Shown here in pieces: positions 16,233 to 23,394 of a DNA stretch of 28,141 nucleotides. The translations under genes were made by a program, and so were the position numbers. The number at the start of each line of letters is the position of its first letter. Within the stretch, counting starts at the first letter, position 1. Source of the DNA: Asaia bogorensis (lineage in GTDB: Bacteria > Pseudomonadota > Alphaproteobacteria > Acetobacterales > Acetobacteraceae); assembly GCA_945871455.1 (NCBI GenBank), contig CAMBXJ010000004.1, forward strand, positions 1-28,141, given 5' to 3'. A model generated the notes under the pieces. The model was not told where the DNA came from. It worked only from the letters and a program-made list of their open reading frames with translations, and made no database searches.

Positions 16233-16929
16233 TTCTCCTTCCAGGAACCCGCTCGTGCCGACCCAGGGTGACGGGGTTGAGTCTGTTAGGCCGATTGGTC
16301 CGTGGTATGTAGACAAAAAGCGACAATATACGCAATATGTGATATGCAATTTCCAAAATTTGATGCAAAATTGTGACATATCCCGCTAATATATTGAGGT
16401 CGCCGCGTTTGTCGGTGCGAGTTCGCCGTGCGGGACGCCTTTGGTTGGCGCTCTCAGTCAACCCCACGTGACAAACCCGGCTCCTTCCGGGTCCCGTACT
16501 GCACCTCCGGTAACGCCGGGATTACAGTCATGGGGAAGTGAAACCAATTAGTAACCTATTCAAACCCAGGTGTGACCGCGCTATCCGGCGGTAGAGCGCC
16601 GACATTGGTTGCATCAGTGTGCCGAACGGGACCAGGTTGGCCTTGCTTGTCACGGAAGCGCAAGCCCCGCGAATAACAATAAATTCTCGATGTAACCGGA
16701 CTGATACCAATCCGGCATTCTAAATCGAATTCATACGAAGGCCATCGGCTGTGGGGACAGGATGCCGGCCACTATACAACCTGGGATTACCGTCACGTTG
16801 TTGCCGTCGGCGCCGGCCTCGCTTGATTGCGGGCCAACCCGAAGGCTCCCGACGTTCCAGTGGCCCATCTGACGCGTCGGCAGCGAATGCCCCGCACCCG
16901 GGGTCAGCAAATATGAAGGATCACAGAAC
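16233..16929. other. Divergent intergenic region between copy C and the plus module
   Basis: About 700 bases separating the minus-strand copy C operon from the plus-strand module. It is AT-rich at about 16310-16400, 16535-16570 and 16670-16740, unlike the surrounding GC-rich DNA. It holds two near-identical 13-mers, GGGATTACAGTCA (16518-16530) and GGGATTACCGTCA (16783-16795), in direct orientation. It also holds TTGTCA (16647-16652) with AATAAC 19 bases on, a poor promoter pair, and a small hairpin CCCCG-CACC-CGGGG (16890-16903) just before the beta-protein start. No credible gene is present. It should carry the promoters of both divergent units. Confidence 0.55.
16330..16379 (-). promoter_or_regulatory. 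TTGCRT repeats and Pho-box-like element upstream of copy C
   Basis: On the minus strand this AT-rich stretch has three direct copies of TTGC(A/G)T (plus-strand positions 16330-16335, 16344-16349, 16363-16368). One of them forms, with an upstream ATGTCAC (16373-16379), two seven-base half-sites 11 bases apart, the spacing of a Pho box; the match of the second half (TTGCATC) to CTGTCAT is partial. It lies 100-150 bases before the small ORF start at 16232. It may bind PhoB or another regulator; the evidence is weak. Confidence 0.25.
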
Positions 16930-17757
16930 ATGATGTGGGACAGAGGCCGAAAAACCGAACAATCGGGGCGACCCCGTCCATTTTATAGTACGGCGCGCGC
17001 GTTTATACTCACCGCGGCGTCGGTCTTCGTTGCTGGAACGGCAACCGCGCAAACCACCGCCACATGCGCCAACGCCGATAAGCTCGTCGGCACGCAACTG
17101 CGGGTCAGCCAGCAATACGGCCGAGCACTGGTGGAATTGTCGCGTCCAAACAGTGTCGGACGCAAGGTCGAGATCGAATATGGCGATGAGTCCTATATCG
17201 GCAAGTTCGAACGCGACGGCCGCGTGCGGATCGGCTTCGCCCTGACCGAACCGAAGAACGAGGTCTCCATCCGGATTGCCGAAACCGGCGTCGTTACCTG
17301 CAAGATCGACGTGCCGGAGTTCGCGAAAATCTATCGCGTCATCCTGCGCTGGCGCGATCCGGTACAACTCGATCTGCATGTGGTAGAACCCGGGCGCCGC
17401 CTCGGTGAGGCCGGCGACATCAGCGCCGCTCGGCCCAACACAAACTTCGCCCAAGGGATCGGGCAGATGGATGTCATCAGTGGCTCCCCCGCCGATGGCG
17501 CGACCGCGGAAACGTCCTATGTCGTTCCGGATGCCGCCAGCATTCCGCCGGACAGCACCTTCGGCTTTCGTGTCGAAAACGTCACGCGTGGCATGAAGCC
17601 GGAAGCGCCCTATTGCGACGATCATCCGCTCGCCGCGCCGGTGGTGGAGCTGACGATTATCGAGAAGGGCAAGACCACCACGCGCAAGGTCGGAACCAAT
17701 CGCGCCCGATGCGGCGAACCGATCGCCGAGGCCCGTCGCTACATGGTGATCAGATGA
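16930..17757 (+). CDS. Exported four-cysteine beta-type protein, unknown function (copy B)
   Basis: 275 residues, paralogue of the protein at 11493-12311. A signal segment at about 21-41 (FILTAASVFVAGTATAQ) precedes a mature part with four cysteines (46, 124, 229, 261) aligned with those of copy A. Over the 33-residue block starting PNSVGRKVEIEYGDE, 25 residues are identical to copy A, and VPEFAKIYRVILRW, PVQLDLHVVEPG, EAPYCDDHPLAAP and NRARC are also shared. The N-terminal 20 residues (charged, MMWDRGRK...) differ fully from copy A. AAGGA precedes the ATG at 16930; the next codon is also ATG. The stop overlaps ATGATG of an in-frame extension of the following PstS-OmpA gene (ATGATGA), so the two are at least transcriptionally linked. 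Function unknown. Confidence 0.86.
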   Translation: MMWDRGRKTEQSGRPRPFYSTARAFILTAASVFVAGTATAQTTATCANADKLVGTQLRVSQQYGRALVELSRPNSVGRKVEIEYGDESYIGKFERDGRVRIGFALTEPKNEVSIRIAETGVVTCKIDVPEFAKIYRVILRWRDPVQLDLHVVEPGRRLGEAGDISAARPNTNFAQGIGQMDVISGSPADGATAETSYVVPDAASIPPDSTFGFRVENVTRGMKPEAPYCDDHPLAAPVVELTIIEKGKTTTRKVGTNRARCGEPIAEARRYMVIR

Positions 17758-17885
17758 TGACCGAAACTCAAACCCTGACTGCGTCCGTCGGCCAACCTTC
17801 CCCGCCTCGTTCGAAGCACGCCGAGCCGCAACGGCCCGCTCGTCGAACCACGCGGCAGCGCGAACTCCCGAGGAGTCTGTCAACC

Positions 17886-19385
17886 ATGCACCGTGTCACC
17901 AAACTTCTTCCCGGCCTGGGCGTAGCACTTGGCATGGCGATGGCCGCGATGCCTGCCGTTGCCCAGCCTCGGCCAGCCACGCCGTCGACGACCAGCGCTC
18001 TGCCGAACGACGTTACCTTGCGTCTGTCGGGTTCCAGCACGGTCGGTGGGCCGCTGATTGTGGAACTCGCCACCGCCTGGGCGAAGAAACTGGGTTTGCC
18101 CGGCGTGCGCGTGGATTCGGGGCTGGAACCTGACGAGTACGACGTGATCGCGGAACGTGCGGAAAGCGCGCGCAAGCTTCGTGTGCAGGTGCGTGCCAAG
18201 GGCACCGGAACCGGGTTGGAACCGCTGCTGCGTGGCCAGGCGGATATCTGGATGGCCAGCCGTCAGGTTCGTGAATCCGATCTCGAGGCGATGCGCCGCC
18301 GCAACGTTCCCAATGTGCCGACGCTCGCGCAGTTGCAACAGGCCGGCACCGAGAACGTGATCGGCCTGGACGCCCTTGCGGTCGTGGTGCATCCGCGCAA
18401 CCCGCTGAAGCTGCTGTCCATGACGCAGATCAAGGACATCTATTCGGGGCGGATCGCCAACTGGTCGCAGGTGGGCGGGCCGAACCAGCCGATTGCGATA
18501 TACAGCCCAGAGCCCAGCTTCGGCACCGTGGACGCGTTCTGTGGCACCATCATGGGCGTGGCGGAGGTCGCGCGTTGCGTTGAGGCGTTCCCGCGCCTGG
18601 CCGCGCCGCGCTTCGCGGTCCTGGAAGACCTGTCGGACGCAGTGGCCGCCAATCCGGCCGGGATCGGGTTCACCTCGCTGTCATTGCGGCGTAGCACGCG
18701 TGCGGTGCAACTTGGCACCGAATGCGGTGTTGGCATCGAAGCGGACACGTTCCGGATCAAGACCGATGAGTATCCGTTGGGCCGCCGCCTGTTCATGTAT
18801 GTTGCGCCGGGCCGGGCGCCGAACCCCGCGACGCGCGAATTCTTGCAGTACATCCTGAGCGCGGAAGGCCAGGCGGCCGTGAGTGCCAGCGGATTCGCCG
18901 ATCTGGCTCCGGGCAAGGCATCTGACACCTACGGCGCCGACCGGTTGGACAATGTGCGTAACGCCCAGGACGGCGGACGCCAGCGTATCCGCCCGACCGA
19001 CGTTCGGGCGTTCGAGGAAGCTGTTGGTTCGGCCGACCGGCTGTCCATCACCTTTCGTTTCCAGGCTGGCACCAACAACCTGGATGCGCGCGCCGAGGCC
19101 GACTTGGTTCGTCTCGCGGACCACATGAAACTTCCGGGTTACGAAAAGCAGCAGGTTGTGCTGGTTGGATTCAGTGGCGCCGCTGGCGACTATGCCGAAA
19201 ACCGCACGCTGTCGCGTGAACGGGCCGAGGCGGTCCGTGATCGGCTGGTGACCAACTATGGCATCAAGGACGCTGTCTCCCTGGGCGTCGGTCCGGCTGC
19301 GGCCGTCGCCTGCAACCTGGATCCGAACACCGCGCCTTTGAACCAGCGCGTCGAGGTTTGGCTGCGCAAGCCGACTGGCGGCTGA
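17886..19385 (+). CDS. Exported PstS-like/OmpA-like fusion protein (copy B)
   Basis: 499 residues with a clear Sec signal (residues 1-27, ending AMPAVAQ), a PstS-like domain (about 42-345) and an OmpA_C-like domain (about 385-497). Landmarks match copy A nearly block for block: RLSGSSTVG, VRAKGTGTGLEPLLRGQADI, DIYSGRIANWSQVGG, NPAGIGFTSLSLRRS, RIKTDEYPLGRRL, DRLSITFRFQAGTNNLD, GFSGAAGDYAENRTLSRERA and NQRVEVWLR. Gly431 replaces the OmpA diaminopimelate-binding Asp; Arg446 is kept. The start at 17886 was chosen because it gives a normal signal peptide after GAGGAG (10 bases away). An in-frame ATG at 17754 overlapping the stop of the previous gene would add a 44-residue Pro/Arg-rich leader. It is the middle gene of the plus module. 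No membrane permease or ATPase is nearby. Confidence 0.9.
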   Translation: MHRVTKLLPGLGVALGMAMAAMPAVAQPRPATPSTTSALPNDVTLRLSGSSTVGGPLIVELATAWAKKLGLPGVRVDSGLEPDEYDVIAERAESARKLRVQVRAKGTGTGLEPLLRGQADIWMASRQVRESDLEAMRRRNVPNVPTLAQLQQAGTENVIGLDALAVVVHPRNPLKLLSMTQIKDIYSGRIANWSQVGGPNQPIAIYSPEPSFGTVDAFCGTIMGVAEVARCVEAFPRLAAPRFAVLEDLSDAVAANPAGIGFTSLSLRRSTRAVQLGTECGVGIEADTFRIKTDEYPLGRRLFMYVAPGRAPNPATREFLQYILSAEGQAAVSASGFADLAPGKASDTYGADRLDNVRNAQDGGRQRIRPTDVRAFEEAVGSADRLSITFRFQAGTNNLDARAEADLVRLADHMKLPGYEKQQVVLVGFSGAAGDYAENRTLSRERAEAVRDRLVTNYGIKDAVSLGVGPAAAVACNLDPNTAPLNQRVEVWLRKPTGG

Positions 19386-19791
19386 CCACATCGCTGACGC
19401 TACCGGCCGGACCCTGTCCGGCCGGTAGCTCAGTGGCCTGCCTGCAACGACCGCAGGTACTCGATGAGACGCAGCACATACCTCCATCGAGGCACACACG
19501 TCTCGTTTGCGGACGTCCACGGCGACAGCACCAAGGCATGGACGGCTCCTGGAAAGACCAGAACCGATCTGATCATGCACTATTCTGGTCTTGCCGAACG
19601 GACGTCATGCAAAGCGACAGACTGAGATGAGTCGAGACCACACATGGTGGCATGTCGGCTTTCGAACAGGTCGTGACTAATTCCAGTCGCGTAGTGGCCA
19701 AAAAAAGACATCGCTGGCAAGGCCGTCCGAAATGGAGCGGTCCCTAGACGCAAAAAAATCTTGCCACCCGCAGAAACGGGATACAAACGTC
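19386..19791. other. Gap between PstS-OmpA copy B and the plus PstS-like gene
   Basis: 406 bases. The first 45 hold the strong hairpin at 19400-19428. The remainder contains short non-coding frames and no clear promoter motif. The hairpin and the length suggest that the PstS-like gene at 19792 has its own promoter, in contrast to the 105-base gap between the equivalent genes of the minus module. Confidence 0.5.
19400..19428 (+). terminator. Perfect 13-bp hairpin after PstS-OmpA copy B
   Basis: CTACCGGCCGGAC (19400-19412), loop CCT, GTCCGGCCGGTAG (19416-19428): a perfect 13-bp stem 14 bases after the stop codon. It has no T-run, so it may attenuate, terminate with Rho, or stabilise the upstream mRNA end. 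Confidence 0.6.
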
Positions 19792-20853
19792 ATGATAAAC
19801 AATATCCAGAGGCGCCGCTTCCTCATCACGGGAGCCATGACAGGGGCGGCTGGTCTGCTCTTGTCTGGCTCCAGGACGGCCCGGGGGCAAAATGCCCCTA
19901 TCATCGGGGCCGGAACCCTATTTGTTGCCCTGCGCATGAAGCTTTGGCTCGCGGAGGCTCCGGCGACCCCCGGCCTAACCATTGGTTATGAGCCGATTGG
20001 CGCTGGTCGCGGGCTCAACAAACTGCTTCGTGGCGACGCGGATTTTGCAGCAACCGACCTGCCGACTCCGGACCAGAAGCTGGCAGAGGCGAATCTGCTT
20101 CAGATCCCCCTCGGGAAAGGTGGCCTGGCCATAGTCGTCAATGTGGCGGGAATTACCGCGAATCAGATTCAATTGAATGGTGAACTGCTCGCCGGTATCT
20201 ACTCCGGCGCAATCAAAAACTGGAACGACCCCAAGATCGCCGCGGTCAATCCCAGCCTTAAATTGCCGGATTTGGACATCCGACCGCTCCATGTTGGCGA
20301 CCCCAGCGGCAGCCTTTACACCATGACATATCATTTCACACAGTACCTGTTGGCCACGAATGCGGATTGGCGCGCCAAGTACGGTGCCGCAATCACGAAG
20401 CGCTGGGCGGTCGGGTCCATGGTGCCGGACCTGAACAACATGGGAGACAACATCCGGACTATCCCCGGAAGTATTGTTTATATGCCGATCGGTCGCGCGA
20501 GGGCGGACCAACACACAACCGTCAAGCTGAAGAATGCGGACGGCGTGGTCATTGCGCCCTCCGGCGCCGCCGTCAAGGCTGCCGCGGTCCGGGCGGCGGA
20601 TGCGGAAAAGGGGGGGGCGTTCCCCGCTTCGCTGGTCAATCAGCCGGGCGCCGAGTCTTGGCCGATCGTGATCCCGTCTTTTGCGCTAATCCCCCGCACG
20701 CCGAAAGACCCAGCACGGGGCGATGCTGTTCTGGCGTTCTTCAGGTATGTGGTCGGGAATGGCGAAGGCGTGTCTACACAGACTGATTGCGCGCATCTGA
20801 CGAAGGCTCAGCAGGGCGTGGCGCTGCAGTTGTTGAATAAAACCACTGGCTAG
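19792..20853 (+). CDS. Tat-exported PstS-like substrate-binding protein (plus copy)
   Basis: 353-residue paralogue of the protein at 8738-9781. The twin-arginine signal QRRRFLITGA (6-15) and hydrophobic core end near ARGQ (30-33). PstS landmarks: IIGAGTLF (37-44), GYEPIGAGRGLNKLL (65-79), DFAATDLPTP (84-93) with Asp89 where E. coli PstS has Asp56, GIYSGAIKNWNDPKIAAVNP (135-154), and LHVGDPSGSLY (166-176). In this last loop the Arg that binds phosphate in E. coli PstS is replaced by His167 and GAGSSF has become GAGTLF, so phosphate may not be the ligand. The RBS before the ATG at 19792 is weak (GGGATA); an earlier in-frame ATG at 19732 would place residues before the twin-arginine motif. Third gene of the plus module; no ABC partners nearby. 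Confidence 0.88.
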   Translation: MINNIQRRRFLITGAMTGAAGLLLSGSRTARGQNAPIIGAGTLFVALRMKLWLAEAPATPGLTIGYEPIGAGRGLNKLLRGDADFAATDLPTPDQKLAEANLLQIPLGKGGLAIVVNVAGITANQIQLNGELLAGIYSGAIKNWNDPKIAAVNPSLKLPDLDIRPLHVGDPSGSLYTMTYHFTQYLLATNADWRAKYGAAITKRWAVGSMVPDLNNMGDNIRTIPGSIVYMPIGRARADQHTTVKLKNADGVVIAPSGAAVKAAAVRAADAEKGGAFPASLVNQPGAESWPIVIPSFALIPRTPKDPARGDAVLAFFRYVVGNGEGVSTQTDCAHLTKAQQGVALQLLNKTTG

Positions 20854-21112
20854 TCGTCCTGGCAGCGATCGCGAGGCAGCGCAAATGGCAACCGATCCCC
20901 CCATTCGAGAACGTGCCCGGCCGTCGGTTTCGCAGTCGCCACCATTCATAGTGAGGATAAACCGAACGCGAAGTCCGCGCGCAGGACCCGACGTAACCCT
21001 CGGCCGGTCTGGGCGTTCTATTACCCACGCGAGAAATCATTCCGCGGAAGGATGACAGAAAATGCCAAACACAGCATGGCGGGTTCTTACCCTGGAAAAG
21101 GAGGAAGGCTCC

Positions 21113-21499
21113 ATGACATCCATGACGTCGGGACTTCACACCAGACGCCGTGGTTTGGTCGTTGGGGCCGGCGCGATCGCCGGACTTGCGGGGGCCGATC
21201 GTTTCGGAATGCCGTTCATCAGCGGTGGACTTGCGGCCGAGCCGATCAAGATAGGCGTGTCCATGTTCATGGGCGGAGGCTTGACCGGCTCGGCGGTGGC
21301 GACCATGGCGGCCGGTGTCAAGTTCGTCCGGGGTGGCGCCAAGGTTGCGTTGACGCGCAATGGCGGCAAGGCCATGGGCCAACCGGTGGAACTGGTGTTC
21401 GCGGATGAGCCCGATCCTGCCGGGGCCGAGGCCGGCATGAGGAAATTCATCACGGAACATAAGGTTGCAGACTTGGCACGTCCTGACATCGAACCCTGA
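21113..21499 (+). pseudogene. Truncated LivK-like ABC substrate-binding protein
   Basis: A 128-residue frame with an excellent ribosome binding site (AAGGAGGAAGG) and a twin-arginine-like signal (RRRGLVVGAGAIAG, 11-24). It then opens like a branched-chain amino-acid/amide-type binding protein: EPIKIGVSMFMGGGLTGSA (43-61), a stretch where a helix and NAKGG-like segment would be, GQPVELVFADEPDPAGAEAGM (89-109) and KFITEHKVADL (111-121). Normal family members continue for about 300 more residues; here the frame ends eight residues after KVADL, and no continuation is visible in the other frames downstream. It therefore looks like a 5' remnant left by a deletion. A small product might still be made and exported, but it could not bind ligand as the family does. 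Confidence 0.65.
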
Positions 21500-21662
21500 A
21501 AAGGCCGCTACCGGGTCCAGGGGCCGATCTCCTTGGACTCGGTTGTGGTGGTCTTGTTCGAAATCCGGTCGGGACTTTGTTGGCGGCCAGCAACGGCAAC
21601 CGACACGATGGGCCAGGCTATGAACGTTAACCCGCGGCAGAGACGGCCGCTTCGAAACAGAG

Positions 21663-22364
21663 ATGGTAAGAATGTCACGCATCACTCTAAGTTTGCTTGC
21701 CGCAACCGCCCTGACCGGGTTGATTGGCTCTGCCCGGGCGCAGACCGTTCCGCCGCAGACGCCCCTTGCGCCGATGACGCTATCCCAGGCACGGCCGGGC
21801 GGGGGCACGCAAGAGGGGGCTCGCGCAGGCGGCGCGTCAGCCGTCGGAGCGCAGGACACCGGTCGGATGCCGGTAGCGGGTGTCCCGGACGCCACTCCGG
21901 CGTCGCCCGCTCGCCCGACGCCTCCTGCGGTGAAACGCGGTGGCACCGGCGGCCCATTGCAGTTGACCGGTGACATGGCCGGCATCATCGAAATGGTTCC
22001 CCACATCGTCTGCCTCAACACACCGGACGCTCGGCCGCCCGCGCTGCCGGCCCATCTGGACGGGCGGCTGGCCTTCCTGAAGGCGGAACTGCGCATCACC
22101 GACGCGCAAACCGCGAAATGGACCGAATTTGTCGACGCCGTCCGCGCGGCCGGCAAGCTGATGCTACTGCCCTGTACCGATGCCGCCCGGATCGGGACCT
22201 CCCCTTCGTCGTTGGAGCGTATCGAAACCGCGGGCAAGCTGCTGTCGGCTCGGGCGGATGCGCTGAAGACCGTGGCGTCCAACGGACGTACGCTCTACGC
22301 GTCCCTGTCAGACGAGCAGAAGACGCTGGCCGACGACTTGATGTTCGCGCCCGTCTGGCAGTAA
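21663..22364 (+). CDS. Exported LTXXQ/Spy-like periplasmic protein
   Basis: 233 residues. A signal peptide (about 5-27, ISLSLLAATALTG-like core ending ARAQ) is followed by a Gly/Pro/Ala-rich linker (28-98) and a helical C-terminal domain (about 100-230). That domain carries two LTXXQ-type motifs, LRITDAQTAKW (143-153) and LSDEQKTLADDL (215-226), typical of the Spy/CpxP-related periplasmic group. Cys117 and Cys171 could form a disulfide. Such proteins are generally linked to envelope stress or metal response, but the subgroup with a long linker is not characterised. The start is uncertain: ATG at 21663 or nine bases later at 21672; neither has a strong Shine-Dalgarno sequence. It is followed by the lipocalin-like gene on the same strand after 72 bases. 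Confidence 0.8.
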   Translation: MVRMSRITLSLLAATALTGLIGSARAQTVPPQTPLAPMTLSQARPGGGTQEGARAGGASAVGAQDTGRMPVAGVPDATPASPARPTPPAVKRGGTGGPLQLTGDMAGIIEMVPHIVCLNTPDARPPALPAHLDGRLAFLKAELRITDAQTAKWTEFVDAVRAAGKLMLLPCTDAARIGTSPSSLERIETAGKLLSARADALKTVASNGRTLYASLSDEQKTLADDLMFAPVWQ

Positions 22365-22436
22365 GCCGGTGCAACGGGCGGGCGATGGCGGCGGGTTGAC
22401 CCGTGGCGGTTGCCCGTTCGCAGACCGAGAGGGCGA

Positions 22437-22844
22437 ATGAGCATGCAGACGATCGTCGGAACGTGGCGGATGGTGGACAGCAGCAGCCGTGATCCGGACG
22501 GGAAACCGGTGCCGCCCCTGTTCGGGCCAAAGGGCATGGGGTTGGTCACGCTGAACGCGGACGGTCGCATGATGGCGGTGCTATGCGACGGCCGGATGGA
22601 GATGCCGGAAGGCACGCCGCGCGCCTATGCATCCTATTGCGGTAATTATACGTTCGACGGAACGACCTTGATTACCAGGGTCGATGCATCCGGCGTCGCC
22701 CGCATCGCGGTCGGCGGGGAGCAGGTGCGGAAAGTGCGGTTCGAGGGCAACCGGATGGTGCTGTCTCCACCCGCCGCGATGCTGAACGGCGTGATGCAGT
22801 CCCGCGAATTGGTCTGGGAACGGCTGAGCGATCTTACGGCCTGA
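22437..22844 (+). CDS. Lipocalin-like domain protein
   Basis: 135-residue protein of the small bacterial lipocalin-like family (Lipocalin_5 type). The GTW signature near the start (IVGTWRMVDS), the beta-hairpin PLFGPKGMGLVTLNADGRMM, then YCGNYTFDGTTLITRVDAS and RKVRFEGNRMVLSPP describe a one-domain beta-barrel. There is no signal peptide, so it is probably cytoplasmic. GAGAGG lies just before ATG 22437; a second ATG at 22443 is almost as good. The function of this family is largely unknown; small hydrophobic ligand binding is suggested by the fold. Confidence 0.85.
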   Translation: MSMQTIVGTWRMVDSSSRDPDGKPVPPLFGPKGMGLVTLNADGRMMAVLCDGRMEMPEGTPRAYASYCGNYTFDGTTLITRVDASGVARIAVGGEQVRKVRFEGNRMVLSPPAAMLNGVMQSRELVWERLSDLTA

Positions 22845-22892
22845 CACCTCATACCAGCCGACCTAACCGACGACCTATCGGCGTCCCCACAC

Positions 22893-22911
22893 CGTCATTG
22901 CCGGGCTTGAC
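22893..22911. repeat. REP-like fragment (CGTCATTGCCGG...)
   Basis: CGTCATTGCCGGGCTTGACG lies in the 140-base gap between the convergent lipocalin-like and DUF35 genes. The 12-mer CGTCATTGCCGG recurs in inverse orientation at 26420-26431. This sequence style is widespread as an intergenic palindrome in alphaproteobacteria. Here the second arm is missing. Confidence 0.45.
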
Positions 22912-22984
22912 GGGTGGGGTGGTGCATCGGTCAATGGTTACGTCGGTCGGTATTGCAGCAGGAACGCGGCGCCCGCGCCAGGTT

Positions 22985-23392
22985 TCAGGCCAGGACGAAG
23001 ACCGGCAGGGTCAGGTCGTCCTTCACCTTCTCGAAGGCAATCTTCACCGGCAGCCCGACCCGCAACTGGCTTGCGTCGATACCGCGCGCCTGGGATTGCA
23101 TGCGGACCCCTTCGTCCAGATCCACGGTCACCAGGACATAGGGCAGATCGCCCTTGAAGCCGGGGTGGAACGCGTAATGCGTGATCGTCCAGCTATGGAC
23201 GGTGCCGCGACCGGTCGCGTCGATCCATTCCGTGTTCATGGAATAGCAGGACGGGCAGACCGGGCGAGGGTAATGGCGCACCGTGTGGCAGTCGCCGCAT
23301 CGTTGCAGGCGCAACTGTCCCGCGGCCAGCCCATCCCAATAAGGCTGCGTGTCCGGGGTCGGGGACGGGACCAGCTTGTCGTAACCGTCCAT
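22985..23392 (-). CDS. DUF35 OB-fold/zinc-ribbon acyl-CoA-associated protein
   Basis: 135-residue protein with an N-terminal rubredoxin-like zinc ribbon (Cys32, Cys35, Cys46, Cys49 in RCGDC...VCPSC) and a C-terminal OB-fold (about 60-135: GTVHSWTITHYAFHPGF, LPYVLVTVDLDEG, LRVGLPVKIAFEKV). DUF35 proteins pair with thiolase-like or MaoC-like enzymes and help bind the CoA thioester. In mycobacterial steroid side-chain degradation the DUF35 part of ChsH2 pairs with the aldolase Ltp2. The ATG at 23392 was chosen over a TTG two codons earlier because GGAGGGG precedes it. It starts two bases after the stop of the thiolase-like gene, so the two form one operon and probably one complex. Confidence 0.9.
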   Translation of the reverse strand: MDGYDKLVPSPTPDTQPYWDGLAAGQLRLQRCGDCHTVRHYPRPVCPSCYSMNTEWIDATGRGTVHSWTITHYAFHPGFKGDLPYVLVTVDLDEGVRMQSQARGIDASQLRVGLPVKIAFEKVKDDLTLPVFVLA

Positions 23393-23394
23393 GA

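Noticed and set aside
16057..16467. Upstream in-frame extension of PstS-OmpA copy C (about 137 codons)
   Set aside because: The extension crosses AT-rich intergenic DNA, lacks a signal peptide at its start and reads as Arg/His-rich noise; the GTG at 16056 gives a normal exported protein.
19420..19500. tRNA-like start (GCCGGTAGCTCAGTGG) after PstS-OmpA copy B
   Set aside because: The D-arm-like sequence is really the 3' arm of the perfect hairpin plus chance; no anticodon arm, T-loop GTTCRA or acceptor pairing follows.
21557..21567. GTTCGAAATCC resembling a tRNA T-loop
   Set aside because: One base off the consensus and no cloverleaf can be formed around it.
20774..22282. 502-codon minus-strand frame covering the LivK remnant and LTXXQ gene
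   Set aside because: No motifs, Ser/Arg-rich shadow of plus-strand genes with signal peptides and good family features.
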